Assembly: GCA_015067005.1 (NCBI GenBank)
Contig: SVNH01000006.1
Span: 94,009-158,008 of the forward strand
Length of the DNA stretch: 64,000 nt
Source of the DNA: Ruminococcus flavefaciens
GTDB taxonomy: Bacteria; Bacillota; Clostridia; Oscillospirales; Ruminococcaceae
Reading direction: 5' to 3'
Made by a program: the position numbers and the translations under genes
Shown: one piece after another, positions 34,275-41,762 of the stretch
Position numbering within the stretch: the first letter of the stretch is position 1
Layout of the letters: each line of letters begins with the position of its first letter
Notes under the pieces: model-generated
What the model was told of the DNA's origin: nothing
The model's input: only the letters and a program-made list of their open reading frames with translations
The model's database searches: none

Positions 34275-35828
34275 ATGGATCTGAAAATGAACAAAGAAAA
34301 TTTACCGGCTGCGATAAGCGTATACGAAGGTATACAGGAACAGAGCATCGACCTCGATTATATTCTTCCGGACTACTATCCGGATATTTTCAGGATAGTA
34401 CGCTGCGAGGCTGTACCTGTTATCACAGGCTGGAACATCAACGGCGATAAGCTTTCCTATGAGCTGCGCTGCGACATCAATATCCTCTACTGCGGCGAAG
34501 GCGACAGCGTTATCCGCTCTGTAACTCAGTTCCAGACCTATCAGCGTTCGATTGATCTCGAACGCCCCTGCGAACAGCCGACTGTAAGTCTTATCCCCAA
34601 AGCAGACCACATCAATTTCCGTGCCGTCAACAAAAGGCGTTTCGATCTCCACGGCGCAGTATCTATCAAGGTTTCCGTAAGCTGTGAAACGTCTCAGGAG
34701 GTCATCTCCTATGTCTCGGGAATGAATCTTCAGCTGAAAACAACTCCCATGACTTTTGCCGCACAAAAATCAGTAACAGAAAAGCAACTGCACTTATCAG
34801 AAGAAACGGAGCTCTCACCTGCACAGCCTGCTGTTGCGAACATAGTAAGCTGCCGGAGCAAGGTCACGGATTGCGAGAAGAAAATGATCTCGGGAAAGCT
34901 GCTCGTCAAGGGAGAACTCGGCATAGATCTGCTCTATTCCTATGGCAGCGACGGTTCAGGCGCTCTCGAAGCGATGAATTTCTCACTTCCTTACAGTCAG
35001 GTCATAGACATTGACACGATCGACGACAACTACGAATGCAGGGTAACTCCGGAAATCATATCCTGCGAGATAACTCCGGCTGCCGGAAAGGACGGCGAAA
35101 ACCGTATACTCCGCTGCGAAGCTGATCTCCGCCTTATATGCAGCGCTGTAAGGACTTCCACAGTAATGGTCGGAACAGACGCTTATTCAACTGTATATCC
35201 CTGCGAGGTTACACTTTCGGACATAGATGCCGAACAACTACCGACTGTATATAACGAGAGTTTCCGCCACACAGCACGTCTCGCTGAAGGTGACAGCGTT
35301 CCCGAAACTATCTACTCCATGTGGGTGACTCCCAAAAACATCAACACACGTCTTCTCGAAGACGGAAAATCGCTTGTTATCAGCGGTATGCTCACATATT
35401 CAATGGCAGTCCGCGATAATTCCGGAATGATCTCCATGCCCGACAAGGACGAGACCTTCGAGGAAACTATCACTATCGGTGATGATATGAGCAATTCCGC
35501 TGTTACAGCAGAAATCACACCAAATGACGTCTCCTATACTATTTCATCAGACGGCATTCTGACTGCAAAAGCTGAAATGTCCGCAAGAATATCAGTAACT
35601 CCCTCCGCAGCGGTCAAAGCAATAACCGATATAACCGTTGACGACAGTGTACGCAAATCCCGCGACGGAGATTACGCGATAAAGCTCTATTTCGGAGTTT
35701 CCGGCGAAGATGTATGGAGCATCGCAAAGCGTTACAGCACCTGTGTTTCAGCAATAATGGAAGAGAACGATCTCGAAGGGGATCACCTCGAAAACGGCGG
35801 TATGCTGCTAATACCGATAGTAACATGA
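34275..35828 (+). CDS. sipL: SipL-like spore coat assembly protein (SPOCS/DUF3794 repeats plus LysM)
   Basis: A 517-residue protein with three beta-rich SPOCS/DUF3794 units (about 1-150, 165-300 and 310-445), including ISYVSGMNLQLKTTPMTF, and a C-terminal LysM domain (SGEDVWSIAKRYSTCVSAI, ending NGGMLLIPIV). In Clostridioides difficile SipL binds the coat ATPase SpoIVA through its LysM domain; here the genes are adjacent (57 nt apart) and co-oriented, which supports the name. AAGGAGG 8 nt upstream fixes the ATG. Confidence 0.85.
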   Translation: MDLKMNKENLPAAISVYEGIQEQSIDLDYILPDYYPDIFRIVRCEAVPVITGWNINGDKLSYELRCDINILYCGEGDSVIRSVTQFQTYQRSIDLERPCEQPTVSLIPKADHINFRAVNKRRFDLHGAVSIKVSVSCETSQEVISYVSGMNLQLKTTPMTFAAQKSVTEKQLHLSEETELSPAQPAVANIVSCRSKVTDCEKKMISGKLLVKGELGIDLLYSYGSDGSGALEAMNFSLPYSQVIDIDTIDDNYECRVTPEIISCEITPAAGKDGENRILRCEADLRLICSAVRTSTVMVGTDAYSTVYPCEVTLSDIDAEQLPTVYNESFRHTARLAEGDSVPETIYSMWVTPKNINTRLLEDGKSLVISGMLTYSMAVRDNSGMISMPDKDETFEETITIGDDMSNSAVTAEITPNDVSYTISSDGILTAKAEMSARISVTPSAAVKAITDITVDDSVRKSRDGDYAIKLYFGVSGEDVWSIAKRYSTCVSAIMEENDLEGDHLENGGMLLIPIVT

Positions 35829-35885
35829 CCGGTAATCCTCAGTGCAAGCATTCCCCGCTAAAGAAATACTAATAAGGAGCAAGAT

Positions 35886-37361
35886 ATGGTTAAAGATATA
35901 TACAGCAATATCGCTGAACGTACAGGCGGCGATATTTACATAGGCGTTGTCGGCCCTGTAAGAACAGGCAAATCAACTTTTATCAAGCGTTTTATGGAAT
36001 CGCTCGTTATCCCGAATATCAGCAGTGAATTCAAGCGTGAACGCGCCCTCGATGAGCTTCCGCAGTCCGCTGCCGGCAAAACTATCATGACTACTGAACC
36101 TAAATTCATCCCGGAAGAAGCAGTCGAGATAAACCTCGGTGACGGCGCGGTATTCAACGTCCGCCTCATCGACTGCGTAGGCTATATTGTGCCGAGTTCG
36201 CTCGGATATATCGAAAATGAACAGCCGCGCATGGTAATGACCTCGTGGTTCGATGAGGAAATACCATTCAACATGGCTGCCGAAATAGGCACACAGAAGG
36301 TCATCACCGACCACTCCACGATCGGTCTGGTCATCACAACCGACGGCTCTATCTCGGACATTCCCCGTGCAGAGTACGAAGAATGTGAAGAACGTGTTAT
36401 CCGTGAACTGAAAGAACTCGGGAAGCCGTTTGTAGTCATCATGAACACTGTTGATCCCGCTCTGCCGGAGGTACAGAAACTCGCAGCCGAACTCACAGAG
36501 CGCTACGATACAAAGGTCATTCCGGTAAACTGTCTCGATCTCGGCGAAGAGGACATCCGCAACATTATCCGCGAGATACTCTTCTCTTTCCCGATACGTG
36601 AGATCAACATCCGCACTTCCCGCTGGATAAATTCGCTTGAAAAAGGTCACTGGCTGAAATCAGAGATACTCGACTGCATCCGCGAGGCTGCAAAGAACAT
36701 CAAACTCGTCCGCGAGGCTGCTTCGGCTGCCGAAGCTATGGCTCAGTGTCCGCACGTTGTAAGCGCCGCGATAACGTCCATCGACCTCGGAAAAGGCTCT
36801 GTCACTATGACCGCCGACCTCGACAGCAACCTTTTCTACAAGATACTCGGCGAAACAACAGGTATCGAGATCGAAAGTGAAAGCGACCTAATGCCGCTGC
36901 TTATGGAACTGAATGACATCCGCAGGAAATATCAGCGCATCGAACCGGCACTTGCCGAAGTTGAAGCTACCGGCTACGGTATCGTAATGCCGGAACTCGA
37001 AGAACTTACTCTCGAAGAGCCGAAAATAATCCGTCAGGGCGGAAAATACGGCGTAAAGCTGAAAGCCTCCGCGCCTTCCATACACCTGATGAAAGCGAAT
37101 ATAAACACCACTGTCAGTCCTATCGTCGGCACTGAAAGGCAATCCGAGGAGCTTGTGATGTATCTCCTTGACGGCTTCGACGACGATCCGACAAAAATCT
37201 GGGAATCTAATATCTTCGGAAAGTCCCTGCACGATCTCGTCAACGAGGGACTTCACAATAAGCTTTACAAAATGCCTGTTGAGGCGCGTCTGAAATTACA
37301 GGAAACTCTCGAACGCGTTATCAACGACGGCTGCTCAGGTCTTATCTGCTTTATACTGTGA
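35886..37361 (+). CDS. spoIVA: Stage IV sporulation protein A
   Basis: A 491-residue TRAFAC-class ATPase that polymerises around the forespore and serves as the coat basement layer. It starts MVKDIYSNIAERTGGDIYIG and has Walker A GPVRTGKSTFIKRF near residue 24, DCVGYIVPS, and the NTVDP-type base-recognition segment (VVIMNTVDPALPEV). The ending GCSGLICFIL carries the family's conserved C-terminal residues. Normal length. It follows sipL and ends at a strong hairpin. Confidence 0.96.
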   Translation: MVKDIYSNIAERTGGDIYIGVVGPVRTGKSTFIKRFMESLVIPNISSEFKRERALDELPQSAAGKTIMTTEPKFIPEEAVEINLGDGAVFNVRLIDCVGYIVPSSLGYIENEQPRMVMTSWFDEEIPFNMAAEIGTQKVITDHSTIGLVITTDGSISDIPRAEYEECEERVIRELKELGKPFVVIMNTVDPALPEVQKLAAELTERYDTKVIPVNCLDLGEEDIRNIIREILFSFPIREINIRTSRWINSLEKGHWLKSEILDCIREAAKNIKLVREAASAAEAMAQCPHVVSAAITSIDLGKGSVTMTADLDSNLFYKILGETTGIEIESESDLMPLLMELNDIRRKYQRIEPALAEVEATGYGIVMPELEELTLEEPKIIRQGGKYGVKLKASAPSIHLMKANINTTVSPIVGTERQSEELVMYLLDGFDDDPTKIWESNIFGKSLHDLVNEGLHNKLYKMPVEARLKLQETLERVINDGCSGLICFIL

Positions 37362-37365
37362 CAAA

Positions 37366-37391
37366 AAAGGAGTACCGCAGGGTACTCCTTT
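37366..37391 (+). terminator. Hairpin after spoIVA
   Basis: An 11-bp stem AAAGGAGTACC/GGTACTCCTTT (37366-37376 with 37381-37391) and a GCAG loop, 4 nt after the stop. T-run only three bases, so termination may be partial. Confidence 0.7.
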
Positions 37392-37479
37392 ATAAAAACA
37401 TAAAGTCAATAGTGGATATTATACTTAATATCCAACAAGGTAATATGTCGTAAATTTAGTAAGCATAAATCACAATTTG

Positions 37480-37650
37480 TTAAAGCTGATTAACGATAAT
37501 ATCGTCAACCCCCTTATGAGCTGATGCACTACAGGATGCTGTAGCTTTGGCTTTCGCGTATGCATCGCCATAAGAACTTGCACCTATAATCATTCTACTT
37601 TGAACGCCGTCACCATAAATAATAATTATTTCATATTTTTCAAATGCCAT
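37480..37650 (-). CDS. 56-residue small protein, third gene of the XRE-linked cassette
   Basis: Reads MAFEKYEIIIIYGDGVQSRM, then an Ala/Ser/Tyr-rich segment (ASSYGDAYAKAKATASCSAS) and VDDIIVNQL. A strong AAGGAGG lies 7 nt before the ATG, so it is very probably translated. Predicted beta strand followed by a helix; no signal peptide. No family recognised. The codons are AT-rich compared with the flanking spoIVA and tadA genes. Confidence 0.62.
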   Translation of the reverse strand: MAFEKYEIIIIYGDGVQSRMIIGASSYGDAYAKAKATASCSASAHKGVDDIIVNQL

Positions 37651-37716
37651 AATAATACCTCCTTAATCATTTTACTGCTTTTCCCATTTTGGTGAATGTG
37701 GCATATCCTGCCTTCC

Positions 37717-37842
37717 TTATGGATGACAATTGCATTTTCCCGGAACAAACGGCGTCTGATTAGGCATATGACCGTGTTCTGTATATGCTATTTTACCCTG
37801 TTTACCGCACCATTGACAAATTGATTTACAAAGCTGTTCCAT
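37717..37842 (-). CDS. 41-residue Cys/His-rich small protein (possible zinc knuckle)
   Basis: Reads MEQLCKSICQWCGKQGKIAY, then a His/Pro middle and GKCNCHP at the end. Cysteines at about 5, 9, 12, 37 and 39 with terminal His suggest one structural zinc site (CxxC plus CxCH). It starts 8 nt after the preceding gene's stop with only a weak ribosome binding site, so coupling to that gene is likely. Function unknown. Confidence 0.5.
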   Translation of the reverse strand: MEQLCKSICQWCGKQGKIAYTEHGHMPNQTPFVPGKCNCHP

Positions 37843-37850
37843 AAATTGTA

Positions 37851-38075
37851 TTAATAATCCTCATCGCTATTATTATCAGTTCCGTTTGATTTAGAGTCAT
37901 ACCATTTCTGAGCCCCATCTATACAATCCTGATTACCGCTCTTCATCGCCTGATTTGCCAATGAATCCCCAAGTTTGTTTATGGCATTCTTAGTCTTTTC
38001 TCTGTGTTCCTCATCCTTTACGCAGTTATATCCAACCGCACCTGCCGCAGCAATTCCTAACAGTGTTAACAACAT
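37851..38075 (-). CDS. 74-residue single-helix membrane or secreted small protein, first gene of the cassette
   Basis: Starts MLLTLLGIAAAGAVGYNCVK (hydrophobic anchor of about 17 residues), followed by a hydrophilic helical part (KTKNAINKLGDSLANQAMK) and an acidic Ser/Asn/Asp tail. The ATG at 38075 is chosen because AAAGGAG lies 8 nt upstream; two nearer ATGs are too close to it. No family recognised. Transcribed from a consensus promoter overlapped by two palindromes. Confidence 0.6.
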   Translation of the reverse strand: MLLTLLGIAAAGAVGYNCVKDEEHREKTKNAINKLGDSLANQAMKSGNQDCIDGAQKWYDSKSNGTDNNSDEDY

Positions 38076-38111
38076 AATCATCACTCCTTTAAATTGTAAG
38101 TTTTTTACACT

Positions 38112-38190
38112 TTGCACCTATTTAGGTGCAATTTTATTATAGCATATGTATATAATAAAGTCAATATATTTTGCACTTGTTTGGGTGCAA
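38112..38190. promoter_or_regulatory. Divergent promoter region with paired palindromic operators
   Basis: Two related 20-bp palindromes, 38112-38131 (TTGCACCTA TT TAGGTGCAA, perfect 9-bp arms) and 38171-38190 (TTGCACTTG TT TGGGTGCAA, outer 6 bp conserved), are spaced 59 bp centre to centre. Between them lies a minus-strand promoter: TTGACT (38159-38164), a 17-nt spacer and TATAAT (38136-38141). A plus-strand TATAAT occurs at 38151-38156. The arrangement predicts repression of both the small-gene cassette and the XRE gene, probably by the XRE protein. Confidence 0.75.
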
Positions 38191-38216
38191 AACTTTTTAC
38201 GGAGGATTTGTATATT

Positions 38217-38447
38217 ATGAACAAAGAGATCGAAAAAGCAGTCGGCAACAACATCCGCGTATTGCGTGAAAAAGCCGGTATCACGCAGGAAATGCTCTCT
38301 GCTCGCTTACAGGTGAACGGCTGCGACATAACCCGCAGTGCCCTCGCAAAGATAGAGGTCGGGCAGCGTCACCTTTACCCTGATGAGATAATCCTGCTAA
38401 AAGAAATCCTCAAAGCGAGCTATGATGATATTTTCAGAGTAAAATAA
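38217..38447 (+). CDS. XRE family helix-turn-helix repressor
   Basis: A 76-residue Cro/CI-type DNA-binding protein: NNIRVLREKAGITQEMLSAR, then a recognition helix region (DITRSALAKIEVGQRH) and a closing helix. The start is set at 38217 (MNKEIEKAVG); GGAGG lies 11 nt upstream, while the longer frame to 38112 passes through the operators. It is probably autoregulatory and controls the divergent small genes. A strong terminator follows. Confidence 0.85.
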   Translation: MNKEIEKAVGNNIRVLREKAGITQEMLSARLQVNGCDITRSALAKIEVGQRHLYPDEIILLKEILKASYDDIFRVK

Positions 38448-38450
38448 AAG

Positions 38451-38481
38451 GCTGTACCTTCGGGTACAGCCTCAATTTTTC
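38451..38481 (+). terminator. Terminator of the XRE gene
   Basis: Stem GGCTGTACC/GGTACAGCC with a TTCG tetraloop (38451-38459, 38464-38472), followed by a T-run at 38477-38481. Confidence 0.9.
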
Positions 38482-38494
38482 ATGTATAAAACAA

Positions 38495-38522
38495 AAGACC
38501 TACCGTTTTCACGATAGGTCTT
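38495..38522 (-). terminator. Terminator of tRNA-Leu
   Basis: AAAGACCTA (38495-38503) pairs with TAGGTCTTT (38515-38523) around an 11-nt loop that can pair further. A T-rich run follows on the minus strand. It starts directly at the CCA end of the tRNA. Confidence 0.8.
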
Positions 38523-38607
38523 TGGTGCGAGTAATGGGACTTGAACCCATACGTCTCTCGACACACGCCCCTCAAACGTGCCTGTCTGCCTATTCCAGCA
38601 CACTCGC
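38523..38607 (-). tRNA. tRNA-Leu (anticodon GAG)
   Basis: Class II tRNA of 85 nt including encoded CCA. The acceptor arm GCGAGTG pairs with its complement at 38527-38533. The anticodon loop reads TTTGAGG, giving GAG (reads CUC/CUU). There is an extended variable arm as expected for Leu, and the T-loop GGTTCAAGTCC is present. It has its own consensus promoter and terminator. The small-gene cassette lies immediately beyond its 3' end, a common integration geometry. Confidence 0.95.
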
Positions 38608-38635
38608 ATTTGCAGCCTCACCTGACTGCCTTAAT

Positions 38636-38664
38636 ATTATATCAGATAAATCCGGGTTTGTCAA
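38636..38664 (-). promoter_or_regulatory. Promoter of tRNA-Leu
   Basis: Exact TTGACA (38659-38664) and TATAAT (38636-38641) on the minus strand, spacer 17 nt, about 29 nt upstream of the tRNA 5' end. Confidence 0.88.
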
Positions 38665-38720
38665 GCGTTTTTTCTGAATTTTTTCAAAAATATTTTCTCA
38701 GCAGAAGCAATACCACGAAT

Positions 38721-39197
38721 TTACGGCATTTTCGGCGATGATTTTTTTATTCTGAGTTCCTTAAAAAACGCCGAAAGCATATCCGCGCACTCCTTTTCCA
38801 TAACTCCGCCGGTAACATTCGGACGGTAATTATAAGGGAGCTCAAACATTTTCTGCACAGAAACTGCCGAACCACTTTTGTGATCGTAAGCCCCGAAGAT
38901 AACATCGTCTATGCGCGAATTTATGATAGCGCCGCAGCACATCGGACACGGTTCAAGTGTGACGTATATCGCACACTCCGGCAGACGCCAGCCTCCGAGA
39001 GTTCTGCAAGCCATATCTATTGCTATTATTTCAGCGTGTGCGAGAGCGTTTTTAGCGCCCTCGCGCATATTTCTTCCCTCGCCGACGATCTCACCGGTAG
39101 TTTTTTTTACGACTACCGCTCCTACCGGCACTTCGCCTTCATCGTAAGCCTGCTTCGCCAGAAACAAGGCTCTTTCCATATATTTACTTATTTCCAA
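38721..39197 (-). CDS. tadA: tRNA-specific adenosine deaminase
   Basis: A 158-residue zinc deaminase that makes inosine at the wobble position of tRNA-Arg(ACG). The zinc site is HAEIIAIDMA with the catalytic Glu, plus PCPMCCGAI. MERALFLAKQAYDEGEVPVG is the family start. The frame begins at a TTG (39197) immediately after the TGA of the upstream gene; an ATG at 39179 is an alternative and leaves the conserved region intact. Confidence 0.94.
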   Translation of the reverse strand: MEISKYMERALFLAKQAYDEGEVPVGAVVVKKTTGEIVGEGRNMREGAKNALAHAEIIAIDMACRTLGGWRLPECAIYVTLEPCPMCCGAIINSRIDDVIFGAYDHKSGSAVSVQKMFELPYNYRPNVTGGVMEKECADMLSAFFKELRIKKSSPKMP

Positions 39198-40370
39198 TCA
39201 GAACACCACACCAATGACCATTTCAAGTATACAAAGCATTACAACAGCTGCAAACGGAAAGCTTTTTGCGGCAATAACACCACGGTTAAGAGGAGAGACC
39301 TCCGATTTGTATACAGCGATAAAATGCAGCTTTCTGCCCTTTCTTCTGCGTACAATGTAAATGAAGCCGGAAACAGCAACTCCTGCAACAAGTGCAGCTA
39401 TCATAAAAACATTTCGCTTCAGGAGCATACTCGGAGTATTCTCGTTTTCAAACATAATAAGTGCGAACGTATACGCCTTATAAATTATGTTTATAATAAA
39501 AGCAGTCATAATAGTACCGCTTCTGAGCATACTTACAGCAGCAAGCAGTGATATGAGAAATGTTGCAGGTATCTCGCTTGGAGTGTCGGCAAGAAGACAG
39601 GCAGCCACTGTTGTAACAGCTATTGCGAATCTGTCGCCGAATTGTCTCAGCGCGGCAAAAATAGGACCATGCAGGAAGACTTCATATACAGCCGGAAATA
39701 CTACAAGCGTAAAGAGGGCGTATACTACAAATTCGCGCTGTCCCCAGAGGGAAACATCAGCATTTGCCGATTTGAATAATGTATATATCTCCTTTGTATC
39801 GCTCGAATAAGCAGTCGGAAGACAGACTACCGTACAAGCCACAAGTGCCATACCAACAGAGTTTACTATCTCAGCCGTACTGTTCACATGGCTCATATAA
39901 CCGACGCTTAAAGGCATTTTCAGTTTCAGCTGTATGTATATTACCGGAATGATTATCTTCAGTGCCGAAGCAAGCAGAAGCACCTCAACAACCCCTGTAA
40001 CATTTCCATAAACTGCGGCACTTAGCATACTTGCATGAACATTTATGCCAAAGCACCTGAAAAGCGGAGCAAGAAGCCTGTTCGCGGAATTATCAATAAC
40101 TATGAATATGAGCATAGCAATTCCCAGAACATACATAACTCTGTTGATTATTTTTTTCTCAACAGCTTCCGGAGAGCGTTTCTCGAAGCCGCGGCTGTCG
40201 TTAAATACCTTTTCCTTTTTATTCCCCTCAAAGCGGAAGGCATGACGATTATCTTTGTTTTTACGCCATTTTTTGAATTTTTCGTTATAGGAGCTGTTCT
40301 GTGTAGAGTAGTCGAAATCTTCAACAACATCCAGTACGTCCTTCCTGACATCATTTGAAGTATCGGTCAT
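39198..40370 (-). CDS. CPBP-like intramembrane protease homologue with degenerate active site
   Basis: A 390-residue protein: cytoplasmic charged N-terminus (about 1-75) and about eight hydrophobic helices. The segment FPAVYEVFLHGPIFAALRQFG occupies the place of the CPBP EExxxR motif but reads E-V-x-x-x-H. The following helix (ACLLADTPSEIPATFLIS) lacks the histidine of motif 2. The fold resemblance is fair and activity doubtful. AAAGGGGGG 7 nt upstream supports the start. It sits directly upstream of tadA. Confidence 0.62.
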   Translation of the reverse strand: MTDTSNDVRKDVLDVVEDFDYSTQNSSYNEKFKKWRKNKDNRHAFRFEGNKKEKVFNDSRGFEKRSPEAVEKKIINRVMYVLGIAMLIFIVIDNSANRLLAPLFRCFGINVHASMLSAAVYGNVTGVVEVLLLASALKIIIPVIYIQLKLKMPLSVGYMSHVNSTAEIVNSVGMALVACTVVCLPTAYSSDTKEIYTLFKSANADVSLWGQREFVVYALFTLVVFPAVYEVFLHGPIFAALRQFGDRFAIAVTTVAACLLADTPSEIPATFLISLLAAVSMLRSGTIMTAFIINIIYKAYTFALIMFENENTPSMLLKRNVFMIAALVAGVAVSGFIYIVRRRKGRKLHFIAVYKSEVSPLNRGVIAAKSFPFAAVVMLCILEMVIGVVF

Positions 40371-40578
40371 TCGTCTTCCCCCCTTTCAGAATTTCTCATA
40401 CTAATATTATCACATTTACATATATGCGATGTTATGATTTTCGAAGATTTTTCTAAACTTTTTGTAAATTCGTATACATATTTGATTTATTGTTTGATTT
40501 TCACGCAATCTGTTGCTATTTTTATAACGGTATGTTATAATAAATGTATGCACAATACGGTTCTGAAAGGAGTCTGCT

Positions 40579-41019
40579 ATGGAATTCGTTGCTGTTATCG
40601 CAGTTGTGACAGTCGTATTGCTTATAGTCGGTTTCAAACCGATAACGCTCGCTATGCTCGCTGCCGCGCTCATTCTGCTCGGAATTGCAGCAATGGCTCT
40701 CTTTTTCGTATACTTTTTAATAAGAATGTTATTTGCGCGTTCTCACAAGGCTGAATTTAGCCGTATAGACAAAAGCCCCTACAATCGCTTCAACGCCGCA
40801 TACTACATCATCGACGGCAAGGAGTACCCGAATGTTTTTCCCTCTGAGGGCATAAAAGAGAACAAACTCTACAAAAGCAGCGGTTCATACAAAGTCTTGC
40901 TCGACAGACGCGGCAAATATGTCTTTGACAGATTTTCAATAACCACCTGCATAGCCGGTTTCATCTTCTGCATAGTCGTACTGCCGGCAGCAGTATTTCT
41001 GATGCTCAGATTACTTTGA
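40579..41019 (+). CDS. Membrane protein of unknown function preceding an ArsR regulator
   Basis: A 146-residue protein with two adjacent N-terminal helices (about 3-20 and 24-50), a cytoplasmic or external domain (YYIIDGKEYPNVFPSEGIK) and a C-terminal helix (CIAGFIFCIVVLPAAVFLM). No family recognised. A GAAAGGAG site precedes the ATG. Its stop lies 11 nt before the ArsR start, so the two genes form one unit. Confidence 0.65.
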   Translation: MEFVAVIAVVTVVLLIVGFKPITLAMLAAALILLGIAAMALFFVYFLIRMLFARSHKAEFSRIDKSPYNRFNAAYYIIDGKEYPNVFPSEGIKENKLYKSSGSYKVLLDRRGKYVFDRFSITTCIAGFIFCIVVLPAAVFLMLRLL

Positions 41020-41030
41020 TGGAGGTAAAT

Positions 41031-41381
41031 ATGGAAGAACATATCTGCGGCAACACCCCAATACACAAGGACTTAATTGAAAAAATATCCAGTGTCATGC
41101 CGGATGAATCAGCTCTTTATGAAGCAGCCGAGCTTCTGAAAGTATTCGGTGATCCTACAAGGATACGTATTATATTTGTACTCTGCCAGAGCGAAATGTG
41201 CGTTTGTGACATAGCAAAGGTACTTGGCATGACACAGTCCGCTATATCTCACCAGCTGAGAGTTCTGAAACAGGCGCGTCTCGTAAGCTCACGCCGCGAG
41301 GGCAAGACCATATTCTATTCACTATGCGATGACCACGTTCAGACTATTTTCTATCACGCTATGGAACACGTTATGGAATAA
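41031..41381 (+). CDS. ArsR/SmtB family metalloregulator
   Basis: A 116-residue winged-helix repressor. VFGDPTRIRIIFVLCQSEMC and VCDIAKVLGMTQSAISHQLR form the alpha3 metal-site region and recognition helix. The CVCD element is the alpha3N/alpha3 cysteine pair of CadC/ArsR-like sensors, and an N-terminal Cys (EEHICGNTPIH) could complete a CadC-type site. No metal efflux gene is adjacent. The start at 41031 has GGAGG 5 nt upstream. Confidence 0.88.
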   Translation: MEEHICGNTPIHKDLIEKISSVMPDESALYEAAELLKVFGDPTRIRIIFVLCQSEMCVCDIAKVLGMTQSAISHQLRVLKQARLVSSRREGKTIFYSLCDDHVQTIFYHAMEHVME

Positions 41382-41460
41382 ACTGTTTTCAATTTGCCGA
41401 GGATCAAAATAGTCAAAAATAAAAATAAATTCAGCCGTTGTCTTATTCACCGGAAAATCA

Positions 41461-41489
41461 TTGACATATTTTCAAAAATAGTATATAAT
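41461..41489 (+). promoter_or_regulatory. Consensus promoter of rny
   Basis: TTGACA at 41461-41466, spacer 17 nt, TATAAT at 41484-41489; both hexamers exact. Confidence 0.87.
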
Positions 41490-41494
41490 AATTA

Positions 41495-41762
41495 TGTTGT
41501 ATTTATTTGCATAATATTACTATGGCAGTATATGCAGCTTTGTTTTACATCATTACGGGCAGAAATATATCATCCCGTTATATAAATATGATAACTGAAA
41601 CAAATTATGGACGCTGTGCGTCCGCTATGTTTTGCGAGTCTGTTCCCGGACTCTTGATCAATATATTTAAATGAATAAAATAATGCGGCATTTACCGCCT
41701 TGTAGTAGTAAAGATTTATGATACAAACTATAAATTTTACACAAAAGGAGGTAATGCACTGT
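41495..41762 (+). promoter_or_regulatory. Long structured 5' leader of rny
   Basis: About 265 nt between the promoter and the rny start, with no credible gene. It contains a series of small hairpins: ACGGG/CCCGT (about 41556-41579), GGACGC/GCGTCC (about 41609-41623), GAGTC/GACTC (about 41636-41653) and GCGG/CCGC (about 41685-41699). The ribosome binding site AAGGAGG is at 41745-41751. RNase Y mRNA autoregulation through the leader is conceivable. Confidence 0.45.

Noticed and set aside
37672..37704. A 10-codon frame (MPHSPKWEKQ) between the two last cassette genes
   Set aside because: Too short to judge; a GGAAGG-like site is present but there is no other support.
41394..41585. A 63-codon frame between the ArsR gene and rny
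   Set aside because: It runs across the consensus rny promoter, has no ribosome binding site and has atypical composition.
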